In this document: positions 18,088 to 26,906 of the stretch, in pieces
How positions within the stretch are numbered: the stretch's first letter is position 1
Layout: the number at the start of each line of letters is the position of its first letter
Origin: Alkalibacterium gilvum
GTDB lineage: Bacteria; Bacillota; Bacilli; Lactobacillales; Carnobacteriaceae_A
Assembly (NCBI RefSeq): GCF_900109085.1
Contig: NZ_FNYW01000004.1
Coordinates: forward strand, 23,079-87,078
Length of the DNA: 64,000 nucleotides
Reading direction: 5' to 3'
Translations under genes and position numbers: made by a program
Notes under the pieces: generated by a model
Told to the model about the DNA's origin: nothing
Seen by the model: only the letters and a program-made list of their open reading frames with translations
The model's database searches: none

Positions 18088-19179
18088 ATGACAAATCGGG
18101 AATTAGAAATTTTAAATATTTTAAAAGAAGATCCAATGATCTCACAGGACGAACTGGCGGCTATGCTAGGCATATCTCGTTCTGGGGTAGCGACACATAT
18201 TCATAATTTAATGAAAAAGGGGTACATTAAAGGCAAAGGCTATGTTTTGAGTGAAAGAAATTTTGTCACTGTCGTTGGAGGAATCAACATAGACATTATA
18301 GGTATTCCTGATGGTGAATTGATCGACAACAACTCAAATCCAGGTAAAATCCATTTCACTATTGGTGGTGCTGCAAGAAACATTGCTTTGTCTTTGAAAC
18401 AATTAAATATTCCCAGTTACTTGATTTCTGTGTATGGCGATGACATGAATGGGGAAAAGTTTGTAAATGACAGCAATAAAAAAGAGTTAGACATTCAGTA
18501 TTGTGAGAGAATTAATGGTCAACGGACGTCCTCTTTCCTTTATATCGATGATATCAGTAGAACTAAAACAATGGGCATTGACGATATGGGTATCTTTGAT
18601 AACATGACTCCTGATTTTATGGCTAACTATTTAAAATTAATCAACCAGTCGGAGTATTGTATAGCTGATACTAATTTGCCTGCTGAAAGTCTTGAGTACC
18701 TCTATAAAAATGTCACAGCCCCTATACTAATTAAAACGACATCCATTAATAAAAATGCTCGATTAATAAGTCCATATCAAAACATACACACGTTGATCAC
18801 CACATCCGTAGAGTTAAAAGAATTGTTAGCGTCTTACGGTGAGCCTTATACGGATTTAGAGCAAGCCGCCCGATTTATATTAAGTAAAAATGTCACTAAT
18901 CTTATAGTTTTTTCCATAAAAGAAGGCCTCTTCTTTATGAATACGTCTGGCAAAATTCGTTTAAATACGATTCCATGCACGGTTATTAATACTAGCGGAA
19001 CGAGTGCTGTATTTTTAAGTACGGTCGTGTGGGGACTCCATAATAATTTGGATTGGGATCAGATCCTCAAGTTTTCTTATAGTGCCGCTATCCTTTCGGT
19101 TAAGAGTAGAGAACCAGTCAGTCCGTTATTGTCGGCTACAGAATTAATGGCAGAGGAAAAGAGGCTTTTCAAGAAGTAA
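18088..19179 (+). CDS. HTH-PfkB kinase-like protein lacking the catalytic Asp
   Basis: A 363-residue protein. Residues 1-60 form a winged helix (ELEILNILKEDPMISQDELA, GISRSGVATHIHNLMKKG). Residues about 62-355 are a PfkB ribokinase-like fold with VVGGINIDI and GGAARNIALSL. The signature that normally holds the catalytic base (GAGD) reads SGTSAVF, so Asp is replaced by Ala. The NxxE phosphate/metal motif seen in the neighbour as KPNEHETELL reads TTSVELKELL. Loss of kinase activity and a role as a ligand-sensing transcription regulator are inferred. HTH-PfkB fusions such as E. coli YeiI are known. It lies directly upstream of an intact paralogue and its operon. Confidence 0.8.
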   Translation: MTNRELEILNILKEDPMISQDELAAMLGISRSGVATHIHNLMKKGYIKGKGYVLSERNFVTVVGGINIDIIGIPDGELIDNNSNPGKIHFTIGGAARNIALSLKQLNIPSYLISVYGDDMNGEKFVNDSNKKELDIQYCERINGQRTSSFLYIDDISRTKTMGIDDMGIFDNMTPDFMANYLKLINQSEYCIADTNLPAESLEYLYKNVTAPILIKTTSINKNARLISPYQNIHTLITTSVELKELLASYGEPYTDLEQAARFILSKNVTNLIVFSIKEGLFFMNTSGKIRLNTIPCTVINTSGTSAVFLSTVVWGLHNNLDWDQILKFSYSAAILSVKSREPVSPLLSATELMAEEKRLFKK

Positions 19180-19319
19180 ATGTACACCCTCCTTTCTTTG
19201 TACGACCAATCAAGTAATGAGCAACAAAACGTATTCTTTATAAATAGTCACAAAAACATTAATGCTTAGGCTATCTTTTTATCGCTTTATCGATTATTTT
19301 TATAAGGCAGTATCAGTCA

Positions 19320-19357
19320 CTAGAAATTAGGACATATCCTGATTTCTAGTTTTTTTC
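19320..19357 (+). terminator. Terminator after the HTH-PfkB gene
   Basis: CTAGAAATTAGGA and TCCTGATTTCTAG form a 13-bp stem with one G-T pair, then seven T. It separates the HTH-PfkB gene from the kinase operon. Confidence 0.9.
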
Positions 19358-19450
19358 CTTTCAGTGACTCATTTCATTCTGATCATACGTGTTTAAGTCC
19401 AAACTGTACCAGTAAGTAATCACTTGTTTAAAAAATACTTTTTACGAGCT

Positions 19451-19525
19451 GGTTTATGTTTGGATAATCAATCTATATAAACATATGTTTAGTTTACAGA
19501 TTATAGTTGATTAAACCATTATCAA
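19451..19525 (+). promoter_or_regulatory. Possible operator region of the kinase operon
   Basis: The 200 bp before the kinase gene contain a perfect palindrome AAACATATGTTT (19479-19490), GGTTTA near 19451 and TAAACC near 19512 as an outer inverted pair, and TTGAT/ATCAA around TAAACCATT. These are plausible sites for the adjacent HTH-PfkB protein. No -35/-10 pair stands out. Confidence 0.3.
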
Positions 19526-19565
19526 TCGATATAATAGATGTATCAAACCTAAGGGGCTGGTTTAA

Positions 19566-20498
19566 TTGTCAGAGGATTACGTGGTTGTCGTGGGTGGGTT
19601 AAACATAGACATCGCAGGTTTATCTGGACCTCTATATAGAGAAAAAGATTCGAATATCGGAGAGGTTTCACTTGATGTTGGCGGAGTGGGACAGAATATT
19701 TCTCATAATTTGACTAAATTAGAAGTGCCGACACATTTGATAAGTGTTTACGGTGACGATCATTTTGGAGAAATCGCAAAAGATAAATGTAAACAAAACG
19801 GCATAAAACTCAACTATTCAAAGCAGATCAAAGATTCACATCATTCTATTTACCTTTATGTCAACGATAACGAAGGTGATCTCGTTACAGCTATAAACGA
19901 CATGGAAATTATCGAGAACATCACACCCAAATTTCTTGAAAAACGATTAGACTTCATGAATAAAGCTAAAATAGTTGTGATCGACTGCAATATTCCACAG
20001 ACATCGATTGAATGGCTCGCTGATCATCTGACAGTTCCTATTTTTATTGACCCTGTTTCCGTCGCAAAGGTTTCTCGGATAGAAAATATTTTAGATAAAA
20101 TCGACACGTTAAAGCCTAATGAGCATGAAACAGAACTGCTGACTGGAATCAAAGTGTTCAATGAAGATTCCGCGCGTGATGCGGCTAAAGCCCTTAATAA
20201 GATGGGTGTTAAAAATGTTTTTATATCATTAGGCTCTAAAGGTATTTTGTGTTCCAGAAACCAGGAAGTTCACATCGTTCGTCCTTATGCGAAAACCATT
20301 ATCAGCACCAATGGTACAGGTGACTGTACGATGGCAACGATCGTATGGGCACGATTTAGTTACGGCGATGCCTTGCCTCTAGAAGAAATTGGCGCGCTCA
20401 CCCAGGCGGCTGCAAGTATCACTCTCGAATCACGATCGGCAGTATCCCCTGATTTAAGTATTAGAAACGTTGTGCATAGAGCCCAGGAAAATATCTAA
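19566..20498 (+). CDS. PfkB-family sugar/nucleoside kinase
   Basis: A 310-residue ribokinase-fold kinase. It has VVVVGGLNIDIAGLSG, the glycine pair GGVGQNISHNL, LKPNEHETELLTG with the NxxE motif and STNGTGDCTMAT with the catalytic Asp, so it should be active. It resembles pseudouridine/nucleoside-type PfkB kinases more than fructokinases, but the substrate cannot be assigned. The start is a TTG at 19566 after AAGGGG. It begins the kinase - TrpF-like - alcohol dehydrogenase operon. Confidence 0.85.
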   Translation: MSEDYVVVVGGLNIDIAGLSGPLYREKDSNIGEVSLDVGGVGQNISHNLTKLEVPTHLISVYGDDHFGEIAKDKCKQNGIKLNYSKQIKDSHHSIYLYVNDNEGDLVTAINDMEIIENITPKFLEKRLDFMNKAKIVVIDCNIPQTSIEWLADHLTVPIFIDPVSVAKVSRIENILDKIDTLKPNEHETELLTGIKVFNEDSARDAAKALNKMGVKNVFISLGSKGILCSRNQEVHIVRPYAKTIISTNGTGDCTMATIVWARFSYGDALPLEEIGALTQAAASITLESRSAVSPDLSIRNVVHRAQENI

Positions 20499-20550
20499 GT
20501 TAAAAAAGTATTAAACTATAAACAAAAACTAATATTGAGGAGACATACAA

Positions 20551-21249
20551 ATGGTGAAAACACAGATTTATTCTATTGTAAATTATAACGAAGCAGTGCA
20601 GGTCATGGATGCAGGCGCAGATCACATCGGCCTTGTACCTATGCAAACAGGGGGCATTCCAGCTCACCGTGTTCCTTATGACGTTATCGATAAAATCTAC
20701 GCAGAAGCAAAGCGTCGCGGCGTCAAAACCATTTCCATCATGCTGAACAAAGATGTTGAAGAAATGTTCTTTATTATTAAACGATTGAACCCTGATATCG
20801 TTCATATTGCCGGCATGGATTATACGGCAGATCAAGCTTTTGCAGACCGTTTGCACAAAGAGTGCCCAGGTACTGAACTTATGCAGGCTGTCCTCGTCGA
20901 TGGTCCTGGTGCTTTAGAAAGAGCCAAAGAATATGCAAAATATTGTGATTATCTTTTAACTGATACGGGACTAGCAGTGGACACAGGGATTGGCGCCAGC
21001 GGTAAAACGCATGATTGGAATATTGACCGTGAAATTGTAGAAACAGTCAGCATACCCGTCATTATAGCTGGAGGTCTTGGCCCGGATAACGTCGAAGAAT
21101 GTATTGAAAAAATCAGACCGTATGGTGTTGATTCTCTTTCAAAAACATCTACGAAATTTAGGGACGGCGTTATCGAGAAAGATATCCCGAAAGTAAAAGA
21201 GTTTTGTGAAAAAGCTCATGCGATGTCTGAAAAATTGAATTTAAGTTAA
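20551..21249 (+). CDS. TrpF-like TIM-barrel protein, probable sugar-phosphate enzyme
   Basis: A 232-residue protein with a phosphoribosylanthranilate isomerase-like barrel: GADHIGLVP, DIVHIAG, LLTD, SGKTHDWN and the phosphate-binding IIAGGLGPDNVEECI...GVDSLSKTSTK. In true TrpF the first strand is KICG with the catalytic Cys; here it reads KTQIYSIV, so Cys is missing, while the Asp of LLTD is present. There are no trp genes nearby. With the kinase upstream and the dehydrogenase 13 bp downstream, it is inferred to isomerise or cleave a phosphorylated sugar derivative. The ATG follows TTGAGGAGA. Confidence 0.75.
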   Translation: MVKTQIYSIVNYNEAVQVMDAGADHIGLVPMQTGGIPAHRVPYDVIDKIYAEAKRRGVKTISIMLNKDVEEMFFIIKRLNPDIVHIAGMDYTADQAFADRLHKECPGTELMQAVLVDGPGALERAKEYAKYCDYLLTDTGLAVDTGIGASGKTHDWNIDREIVETVSIPVIIAGGLGPDNVEECIEKIRPYGVDSLSKTSTKFRDGVIEKDIPKVKEFCEKAHAMSEKLNLS

Positions 21250-21262
21250 AGGAGCGAAAACT

Positions 21263-22414
21263 GTGGATTTTAAACTAGAACAGAATGTTAAAGTAACCGT
21301 TACTCACGATATCAGTAACCACTTAGTCGATCTATTACAGCTTACGAACTACAAAAAGCCTATGATCGTTGTCGATAGCTTCTTGCTGGGTTCATCTATT
21401 ATCCAAAACTTTTTAAAGAATATGAATGAGAAAGGCTTCTCTTATTACATTTACGATAAAATTGTGCCTGATCCTCCCATCGAATTAATTGATGAAGGAG
21501 CAGAATTGTTTGCACAAAACAACTGTGACGCCATCATCGCTATTGGCGGAGGCAGTGTCATTGATGCGGCAAGAGGAATTAATATCGTTCGTTTATTTGG
21601 CGGAAACATCAAAGATTATGTATACGACAAGGACGTCCCTTCGCTTTGCCCAGGCCTGATTTCAGTCCCAACGACTTCAGGAACAGGTAGTGAATTATCT
21701 AATGCTTTAGTTGTGACCGATACAAAATCACAAGAAAAACTAGCTATATTAGCAGATAATGCTGTCAGTGAATATGCTGTACTGGATCCTCGTTTGGTGA
21801 CGACGGTTCCTAAGAACATGACGATTATAACCGGACTGGATGTCTTCTCTCACGCAGCAGAAGCTTATACATCCAAGCTCTCCAGCCCTGTTGTCGATGC
21901 TATTTGTGAGAAAATTATGTTCCTTGTTGTTAAATATTTACCAGCTGCTGTTAATCATCCAGAAAATCTGGAAGCAAGAGAACGTATGATGGTCGCTGCT
22001 GCCTTAGGTGGCTGGGTCCTTAACAATGGCGGGACACATCTGGGGCATTCACTGGCACACGTAGTGGGAGCTAAGATGGGGATTCCCCATGGCATGGCAG
22101 CTGCTTATGCTTTACCCGCTACGCTTTCATTGACTGCTGAAGTAGATCCCAAAAAGATAAGAGAAATTGGAAATATCTTGAATGTCACTTTTCCAAAAAA
22201 TGCAACACGTACTGACATTGGCGACCTCACGGCTGAAGGATATAAAAACTTTCGAGATGAGATACTGGGTCTGCCTGCTTTCGAACAACAAGAGATTACA
22301 CGTGAACAGCTGCTGGCTCTGAAAGAGAATGTTCTGAATGAACGCTTCGCAGCTAATAGTCCTTTTGACGTGACACCCAAAGCTGTATCTTTTACATTAA
22401 ACCAATTTGGTTGA
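21263..22414 (+). CDS. Iron-dependent (type III) alcohol dehydrogenase
   Basis: A 383-residue enzyme of the Fe-ADH family. It has the NAD site GGGSVIDAARG, TTSGTGSE and the metal ligands: Asp and His in GLDVFSHAAEA, His in GHSLAHVVG and His in GIPHGMA. It should interconvert an alcohol and an aldehyde or ketone with NAD(P)H. Start GTG at 21263 after AAAGGAGCG. As last gene of the kinase/TrpF-like operon it probably reduces or oxidises an intermediate of that pathway. A bidirectional terminator separates it from the convergent transporter. Confidence 0.88.
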   Translation: MDFKLEQNVKVTVTHDISNHLVDLLQLTNYKKPMIVVDSFLLGSSIIQNFLKNMNEKGFSYYIYDKIVPDPPIELIDEGAELFAQNNCDAIIAIGGGSVIDAARGINIVRLFGGNIKDYVYDKDVPSLCPGLISVPTTSGTGSELSNALVVTDTKSQEKLAILADNAVSEYAVLDPRLVTTVPKNMTIITGLDVFSHAAEAYTSKLSSPVVDAICEKIMFLVVKYLPAAVNHPENLEARERMMVAAALGGWVLNNGGTHLGHSLAHVVGAKMGIPHGMAAAYALPATLSLTAEVDPKKIREIGNILNVTFPKNATRTDIGDLTAEGYKNFRDEILGLPAFEQQEITREQLLALKENVLNERFAANSPFDVTPKAVSFTLNQFG

Positions 22415-22454
22415 GTAAATAGTAGTCTCACCTTGAAAATGTAAAACTTATGAT

Positions 22455-22516
22455 AAAAAGCAAGACCCCCCCACCATTAGACTATACGTCCAAAAAGTGG
22501 GAGTGTCTTGCTTTTT
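22455..22516. terminator. Bidirectional terminator between convergent operons
   Basis: AAAAAGCAAGACCCCCCCAC and GTGGGAGTGTCTTGCTTTTT form a long stem with a central bulge; A-run and T-run on both flanks. Confidence 0.85.
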
Positions 22517-22552
22517 AATAAGTTCTCTCCAGTTGTTTCTTTTTTTGTTTTA

Positions 22553-23485
22553 TTATCTTTTTGATATGTTATCTATTCCAACGGCTATGAGAAGGACGAG
22601 TCCTTTTACTACAGCCTGGAAGTAATTTCCTACACCTTACAAAACCATTCCATTTGATAATACAGCGATTATGAGTAAACCGATAACAACCCCCTGGAGT
22701 CTGCCTTCTCCTCCGTTTACACTGATACCACCTAAAACAACAGCTGTAACAACGTCAAATTCTAAGCCTTCTCCAAGATTTGGAAGAGCACTATTCACCC
22801 TTGAGAGCATAACGACTGCTGCCAACGCCGACAATAGACCGGAAGTCATATACGCAATGTATTTTACCTTTTTAACATCTACACCAGATAAAACTGAAGC
22901 TTTTTCGTTAGCGCCTATGCCGTAAAGATACCTCCCATATCTTGTATTAGTTAATATAAAGAATCCAAAGGCATAGACAGCCACAAGAATAAGTATCGGA
23001 ACAGGGATTCCTAGTAGGTAACCTTGACCTATAAAAGAAAAATTATCAGGAAATCCAAAAATCCCTTTCCCTTCTGTTATCATATAGGTAAGACCACTGA
23101 ATATAGTCATTGTTCCAAGAGTAGATATAAGGGGGGATATCTTTATTTCATTCACCAAGAAACCATTAAAAATGCCAAGCATCATTCCTACAAGGAGCGT
23201 TATAATAATAGCCAGAACCATGTTGACTCCTGAAACCATAAGTTTAGCTAACACAACGGCACAAAGTCCTAACATTGACCCGACAGAGAGGTCAATTCCC
23301 CCTGTTAATATGATCATTGTCATACTCACAGTAATTATACCTACTACCGCTACTTGACGTAAGACGGTTGTCAAATTAGCTAGTGTAAAAAAGTAGGGAC
23401 TACTAAATGACAAAATAATAAATAAACCAATCAAAAATATCAATATGCCATATGTGAAAATTCCAGTTCTTTTAATTTTATTCAT
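22553..23485 (-). pseudogene. Ribose-type ABC permease gene with premature stop
   Basis: RbsC-like permease (BPD_transp_2 family) with about eight to ten helices, GGIDLSVGSMLGL and LGGISVNGGEGRLQGVVIG. The frame stops at a TAA at 22637 after NGMVL, giving 282 residues. The same frame continues after that codon with GVGNYFQAVVKGLVLLIAVG, exactly the expected RbsC C-terminus, to a second TAA at 22553. A single change (for example TTA to TAA) therefore removes the last 28 residues. The start ATG has a good GGAG site. Function may be lost or reduced, although only the final helix is missing. Confidence 0.85.
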
Positions 23486-23495
23486 TTTTATTCTC

Positions 23496-24983
23496 CTATA
23501 ATAAGCGTGCTGAATCTTTAAAAAGTGTATCTGCGGTAAGTTCTTCAGACTTATATTCTGAGGCTATTCTACCGTTACTCATTATCAAGACTCTGTCTGT
23601 TATATTCATTATTTCTTCATTTTCTGAAGATATTAAGATAATTGCTTTGCCTTCTTTAGCTAAATCTCTTAATATGCCATATATTTCTTCCTTAGAACCG
23701 ATATCTATCCCACGAGTAGGTTCGTCAAATATAAGTATGGATGCATTTGTAAGCAACCACTTCGCTATAACAATTTTTTGCTGATTACCTCCGCTTAAGT
23801 TTACAACTTTTTCATCTAATGACGCATATTTAACATTTAATTTTTCCAATATCTCTTTTACTACTTGTCTTTCTTCATCTTTATTTATAATACCTTTTTT
23901 AGTCACACCTTCTAAAGAAGCGTACGTGACATTTTCAAGCACTGATAAATCAAGCATGAGGCCTAGACTTTTTCTATCTTCTGTTATAAAGGCTATGTTT
24001 TCATCTACAGCATCTTTAGGGCTATGAATGTTCTTTAATGCCTGGTTGATAAAAACTTCCCCAGATATCTTCTGATCTATTCCAAATATTGCTTCGGCAA
24101 GTTCTGTCCTTCCAGAGCCCATGAGACCTGCAACACCAAGTATTTCACCCTCTAATAAGTGAAAAGACACCTCTTTTATCTTATGCGTACTGACATTCTT
24201 TAATTCAAGTACTTTTTCTTTTTTTATTATATTTTCTTCACTTCGTGCACTTCTTGATAGATTTCTTCCAACCATACTCTTGATTAATTCTTCCTCGTTA
24301 CGTTCATAGGCTGGTTTGGTATCGATAACTTCACCATTTCTTAAAACTGTGATGGTGTCTGAAAGTTGGAGAACCTCATCCAGTCTATGTGAAATATAGA
24401 TAATGCTAATCCCTCTTTTTTTAAAATCCTTTATAATACTAAAGAGGTTCTCTTTTTCTACATCAGTAAGAGAGGTTGTGGGTTCATCCAATATCAACAC
24501 TTCAACGTCTTTTATGAGCGCTTTTGCTATTTCTATCAGTTGTTGATTGCCGATACCCAGTTCTTTCACTTTCGTTTCAGGTGTTATTTTTAGGCCGACT
24601 TGTTTAAGTAATTCGGAGGTTTTTTCTCTCATATGTTTCTTATCTAAAGCAACTCCTTTAGTCATCTCGTGACCGTAAAAGATATTATCGCATATTGAAA
24701 GTGTAGGGATCATGTTTAATTCCTGATATACCGGGATGATTTTCCTATCTAAACTTTTTATAGGGCTGTTTTGTTTAAGCTCTTCTCCTTTATAGAAAAT
24801 AGTTCCAGTAGTATTATCTATAGCCCCCGTGAGTAATTTGATGAGTGTTGACTTTCCCGCTCCGTTTTCTCCTACTAGGCCATGTGTTTTTCCTTTTTCA
24901 AATGAGATATTTATATTGTTTAGAGCAGTTACGCCGGGATATTCCTTTGTAATATTTTCTAGTGTCAAAATATACTCGTTCAT
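23496..24983 (-). CDS. Ribose-type ABC transporter ATPase (RbsA-like)
   Basis: A 495-residue protein with two ABC domains (about 5-240 and 255-490). Domain 1 has Walker A GENGAGKST and Walker B VLILDEPTTSL. Domain 2 has a degenerate Walker A (GLMGSGRTE) and LSGGNQQKIVIAKWL, as usual for RbsA/MglA. It energises uptake of a pentose, galactoside or nucleoside. It lies 10 bp upstream of the permease gene and 54 bp after the binding-protein gene. The frame is intact, so decay of the system appears limited to the permease stop codon. Confidence 0.92.
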   Translation of the reverse strand: MNEYILTLENITKEYPGVTALNNINISFEKGKTHGLVGENGAGKSTLIKLLTGAIDNTTGTIFYKGEELKQNSPIKSLDRKIIPVYQELNMIPTLSICDNIFYGHEMTKGVALDKKHMREKTSELLKQVGLKITPETKVKELGIGNQQLIEIAKALIKDVEVLILDEPTTSLTDVEKENLFSIIKDFKKRGISIIYISHRLDEVLQLSDTITVLRNGEVIDTKPAYERNEEELIKSMVGRNLSRSARSEENIIKKEKVLELKNVSTHKIKEVSFHLLEGEILGVAGLMGSGRTELAEAIFGIDQKISGEVFINQALKNIHSPKDAVDENIAFITEDRKSLGLMLDLSVLENVTYASLEGVTKKGIINKDEERQVVKEILEKLNVKYASLDEKVVNLSGGNQQKIVIAKWLLTNASILIFDEPTRGIDIGSKEEIYGILRDLAKEGKAIILISSENEEIMNITDRVLIMSNGRIASEYKSEELTADTLFKDSARLL

Positions 24984-25000
24984 TTAATCCTCCAAGCTAT

Positions 25001-25033
25001 AAATTAACCTCCATTTAAACTGGAGGTTAATTT
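25001..25033 (-). other. Intercistronic hairpin between binding protein and ATPase genes
   Basis: AAATTAACCTCCA and TGGAGGTTAATTT form a perfect 13-bp stem with a 7-nt loop right after the binding-protein stop. Such hairpins usually stabilise the upstream message or stop part of transcription so the binding protein is made in excess. Confidence 0.8.
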
Positions 25034-25037
25034 GTTG

Positions 25038-25994
25038 TTATTCTTCTAAAAAGTCATTTACATTTTCCTCTGTTACTTTTGTAACCGGGAATTCAATCAG
25101 TTCTTCAATGGGTCCTTCTTCTAATACTCGTTGAGCTGTTTCTATAATAACCTTCCCACTTTCAAAAGGCGCTATATCAATTGTCCCTCTATATATTCCG
25201 CCCTCTTTCACCTTCAACAAAGCTTCTTCTATCGCATCAAAACCGACTAACGCGACATCTTCTCCTTCTTTTCCTGCAGCTTTCATTGCTTGATAAGCAC
25301 CAAGAACGGCATCATCGTTTATCCCAAGTACGACATTCAAATCTGGATGAGACTGCAAGAGTGTTTCTATAGCAGTTAAGCCACCTTCTCTTGTACTGGC
25401 ATCGGTCTCTGCAATAATTTCCGCATTGGGAGCCAGTGATAGTAAACCTTCTTTTTGCCCCTCTGTTCGCTCAAGGGCGGCTGGTATGGTTGACAGTTGG
25501 AGGATCGCTACTTTAGCTTCTCCATTTAGCTGTTCGGCTATATAATTACCGGCTATTTCACCCGCTTGAAAGCCATTGTCATATTCTATAGATCCAATAA
25601 ATGCATCTGGCTCTTCTACAGGAGCATTAGCTGCGATAACTTTTATCCCTGCATCTTTGGCCTTTTTGACCATAGGGTTTAATGCTTCCGAATCATTAGT
25701 ACTAAGCACAATAGCATCCACTTGTTGGGTTATTAGATCTTCCATCGCTCGGATTTGTGGCTCTACTTCATTTTCTCCGTCATGAATGCTGAGATCTATA
25801 TTTAACTCTTCAGCTTTTTCTTCCATTCCATCTATTAATTTCACAAAATAGGGATTCCCTAAATCCATTGTGATATATCCCACTCTAATGTTTTCATTTT
25901 TCTCTTCTGTAGCCCCATCTTCTCCATCTTGCGCGCACGCAATAAGTCCTAGCGAAGCTGAAAGCATTATTACAAATAAAAGTATTTTTTTCAT
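25038..25994 (-). CDS. Ribose-type substrate-binding lipoprotein (RbsB-like)
   Basis: A 318-residue periplasmic-binding-protein-1 family protein. The signal peptide ends in the lipobox LIAC; the mature part has RVGYITMDLGNPYF, DAIVLSTNDSEAL, VIAANAPV and NDDAVLGAYQAMKAAG. It should deliver a sugar or nucleoside to the RbsA/RbsC-like components encoded downstream. Being convergent with the kinase operon, the transporter plausibly imports the substrate of that pathway. The ATG follows AGGAAGGG. Confidence 0.9.
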   Translation of the reverse strand: MKKILLFVIMLSASLGLIACAQDGEDGATEEKNENIRVGYITMDLGNPYFVKLIDGMEEKAEELNIDLSIHDGENEVEPQIRAMEDLITQQVDAIVLSTNDSEALNPMVKKAKDAGIKVIAANAPVEEPDAFIGSIEYDNGFQAGEIAGNYIAEQLNGEAKVAILQLSTIPAALERTEGQKEGLLSLAPNAEIIAETDASTREGGLTAIETLLQSHPDLNVVLGINDDAVLGAYQAMKAAGKEGEDVALVGFDAIEEALLKVKEGGIYRGTIDIAPFESGKVIIETAQRVLEEGPIEELIEFPVTKVTEENVNDFLEE

Positions 25995-26054
25995 TTTTAA
26001 TTTCCCTTCCTGTGTGCAATTAATTAGGTTGTTCTAAAATCTTATATTTTTTTA

Positions 26055-26198
26055 TTATGAAAGCACGTATCTTATACCTGAACCGTTATCTATGACTTTA
26101 TCTCCTCTTTTCAACTTGGCTACGCAAATTTGAGTTTCATATAACTTTTGAGTCTTTTCATTATAAAATCCAGCATCAAAATAACTTTCAAAGTCTCT
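26055..26198 (-). pseudogene. Short coding remnant upstream of the rbsB-like gene
   Basis: A minus-strand frame of 47 codons, closed upstream by a stop and without a start, reads RDFESYFDAGFYNEKTQKLY...GDKVIDNGSGIRYVLS. Composition looks coding, but there is no binding site. The rest of 25995-26540 holds the presumed transporter promoter and the hairpin at 26386. Family not recognised. Confidence 0.3.
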
Positions 26199-26385
26199 TT
26201 AATTATAATTACTCTTTTTTATTGGAGCTAAGAGCTATATTCAACTCAAAAAACCATACCGATTTTACTTTAGTACAGCCAATAAGTAAAGTATAACAAA
26301 TGTTACTTTACTTTTGTAAGCTATTTTTCATAATCCGTATACACTATATCTCTTTTTTTACTTTTATAATCATTTAAACACCAAA

Positions 26386-26447
26386 AGAGAACACCCTTCT
26401 CTTTTCATTTTAGACCGGTTAACTTAGCCAAAAGAATGGTGTTCTCT
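26386..26447 (-). terminator. Terminator after the DUF488 gene
   Basis: AGAGAACACC and GGTGTTCTCT are the outer arms of a hairpin with a long loop of about 42 nt whose first part also pairs (TTCT/AGAA); TTTTGG follows on the minus strand. Confidence 0.6.
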
Positions 26448-26540
26448 CTGTATTTAGATTTCAATAAGCAAAGAAATATTCACGTGTCTTTATTTATCTT
26501 AAAAGAATTAAATAGTGTAATAAAAAAAATAGTGTTGCGA

Positions 26541-26906
26541 CTATCCCAGTTTTTCTTTCATCCACTCTTTTAAAACGACTGCCTGATTGTGCTCAGTATC
26601 TTTAGCTCCAAAAACAAAGGTCACATTGTGCTTTTGTAATTGCTTTTCAACTTTATCAATAAATTCGTCTTTTAATTCGTTCTTTTCCAGCTCTTTTTTG
26701 TAATCCTTTTTGAAAGAATCAAACTTATCTGGATCATGACCAAACCATTCTATTAATTCTTTGGATGGGGCAATTTCTTTCGGCCACCAGCTATAGCTTA
26801 AATCCTCTTTTTTTATTCCTCGTGGCCACATCCGGTCTACTAATACGCGATAGCCATCATCCGTTCCTTTTTCATCATAGGCTCTGCGCAATTTTATTTT
26901 ATACAT
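26541..26906 (-). CDS. DUF488-family protein (YeaO-like)
   Basis: A 121-residue protein with the family core KLRRAYDEKGTDDGYRVLVDRMWPRGIKKEDL, SWWPKEIAPSKELIEWFGHDP and VTFVFGAKDTEHNQAVVL. The family is widespread and uncharacterised. The ATG at 26906 is preferred; an upstream GTG is in frame. The binding site is weak (AAGTGAG). It is divergent from the membrane protein at 27160. Confidence 0.85.
   Translation of the reverse strand: MYKIKLRRAYDEKGTDDGYRVLVDRMWPRGIKKEDLSYSWWPKEIAPSKELIEWFGHDPDKFDSFKKDYKKELEKNELKDEFIDKVEKQLQKHNVTFVFGAKDTEHNQAVVLKEWMKEKLG

Noticed and set aside
20551-21249. Annotation as phosphoribosylanthranilate isomerase (trpF)
   Set aside because: Catalytic Cys absent and no trp context; kept as TrpF-like.
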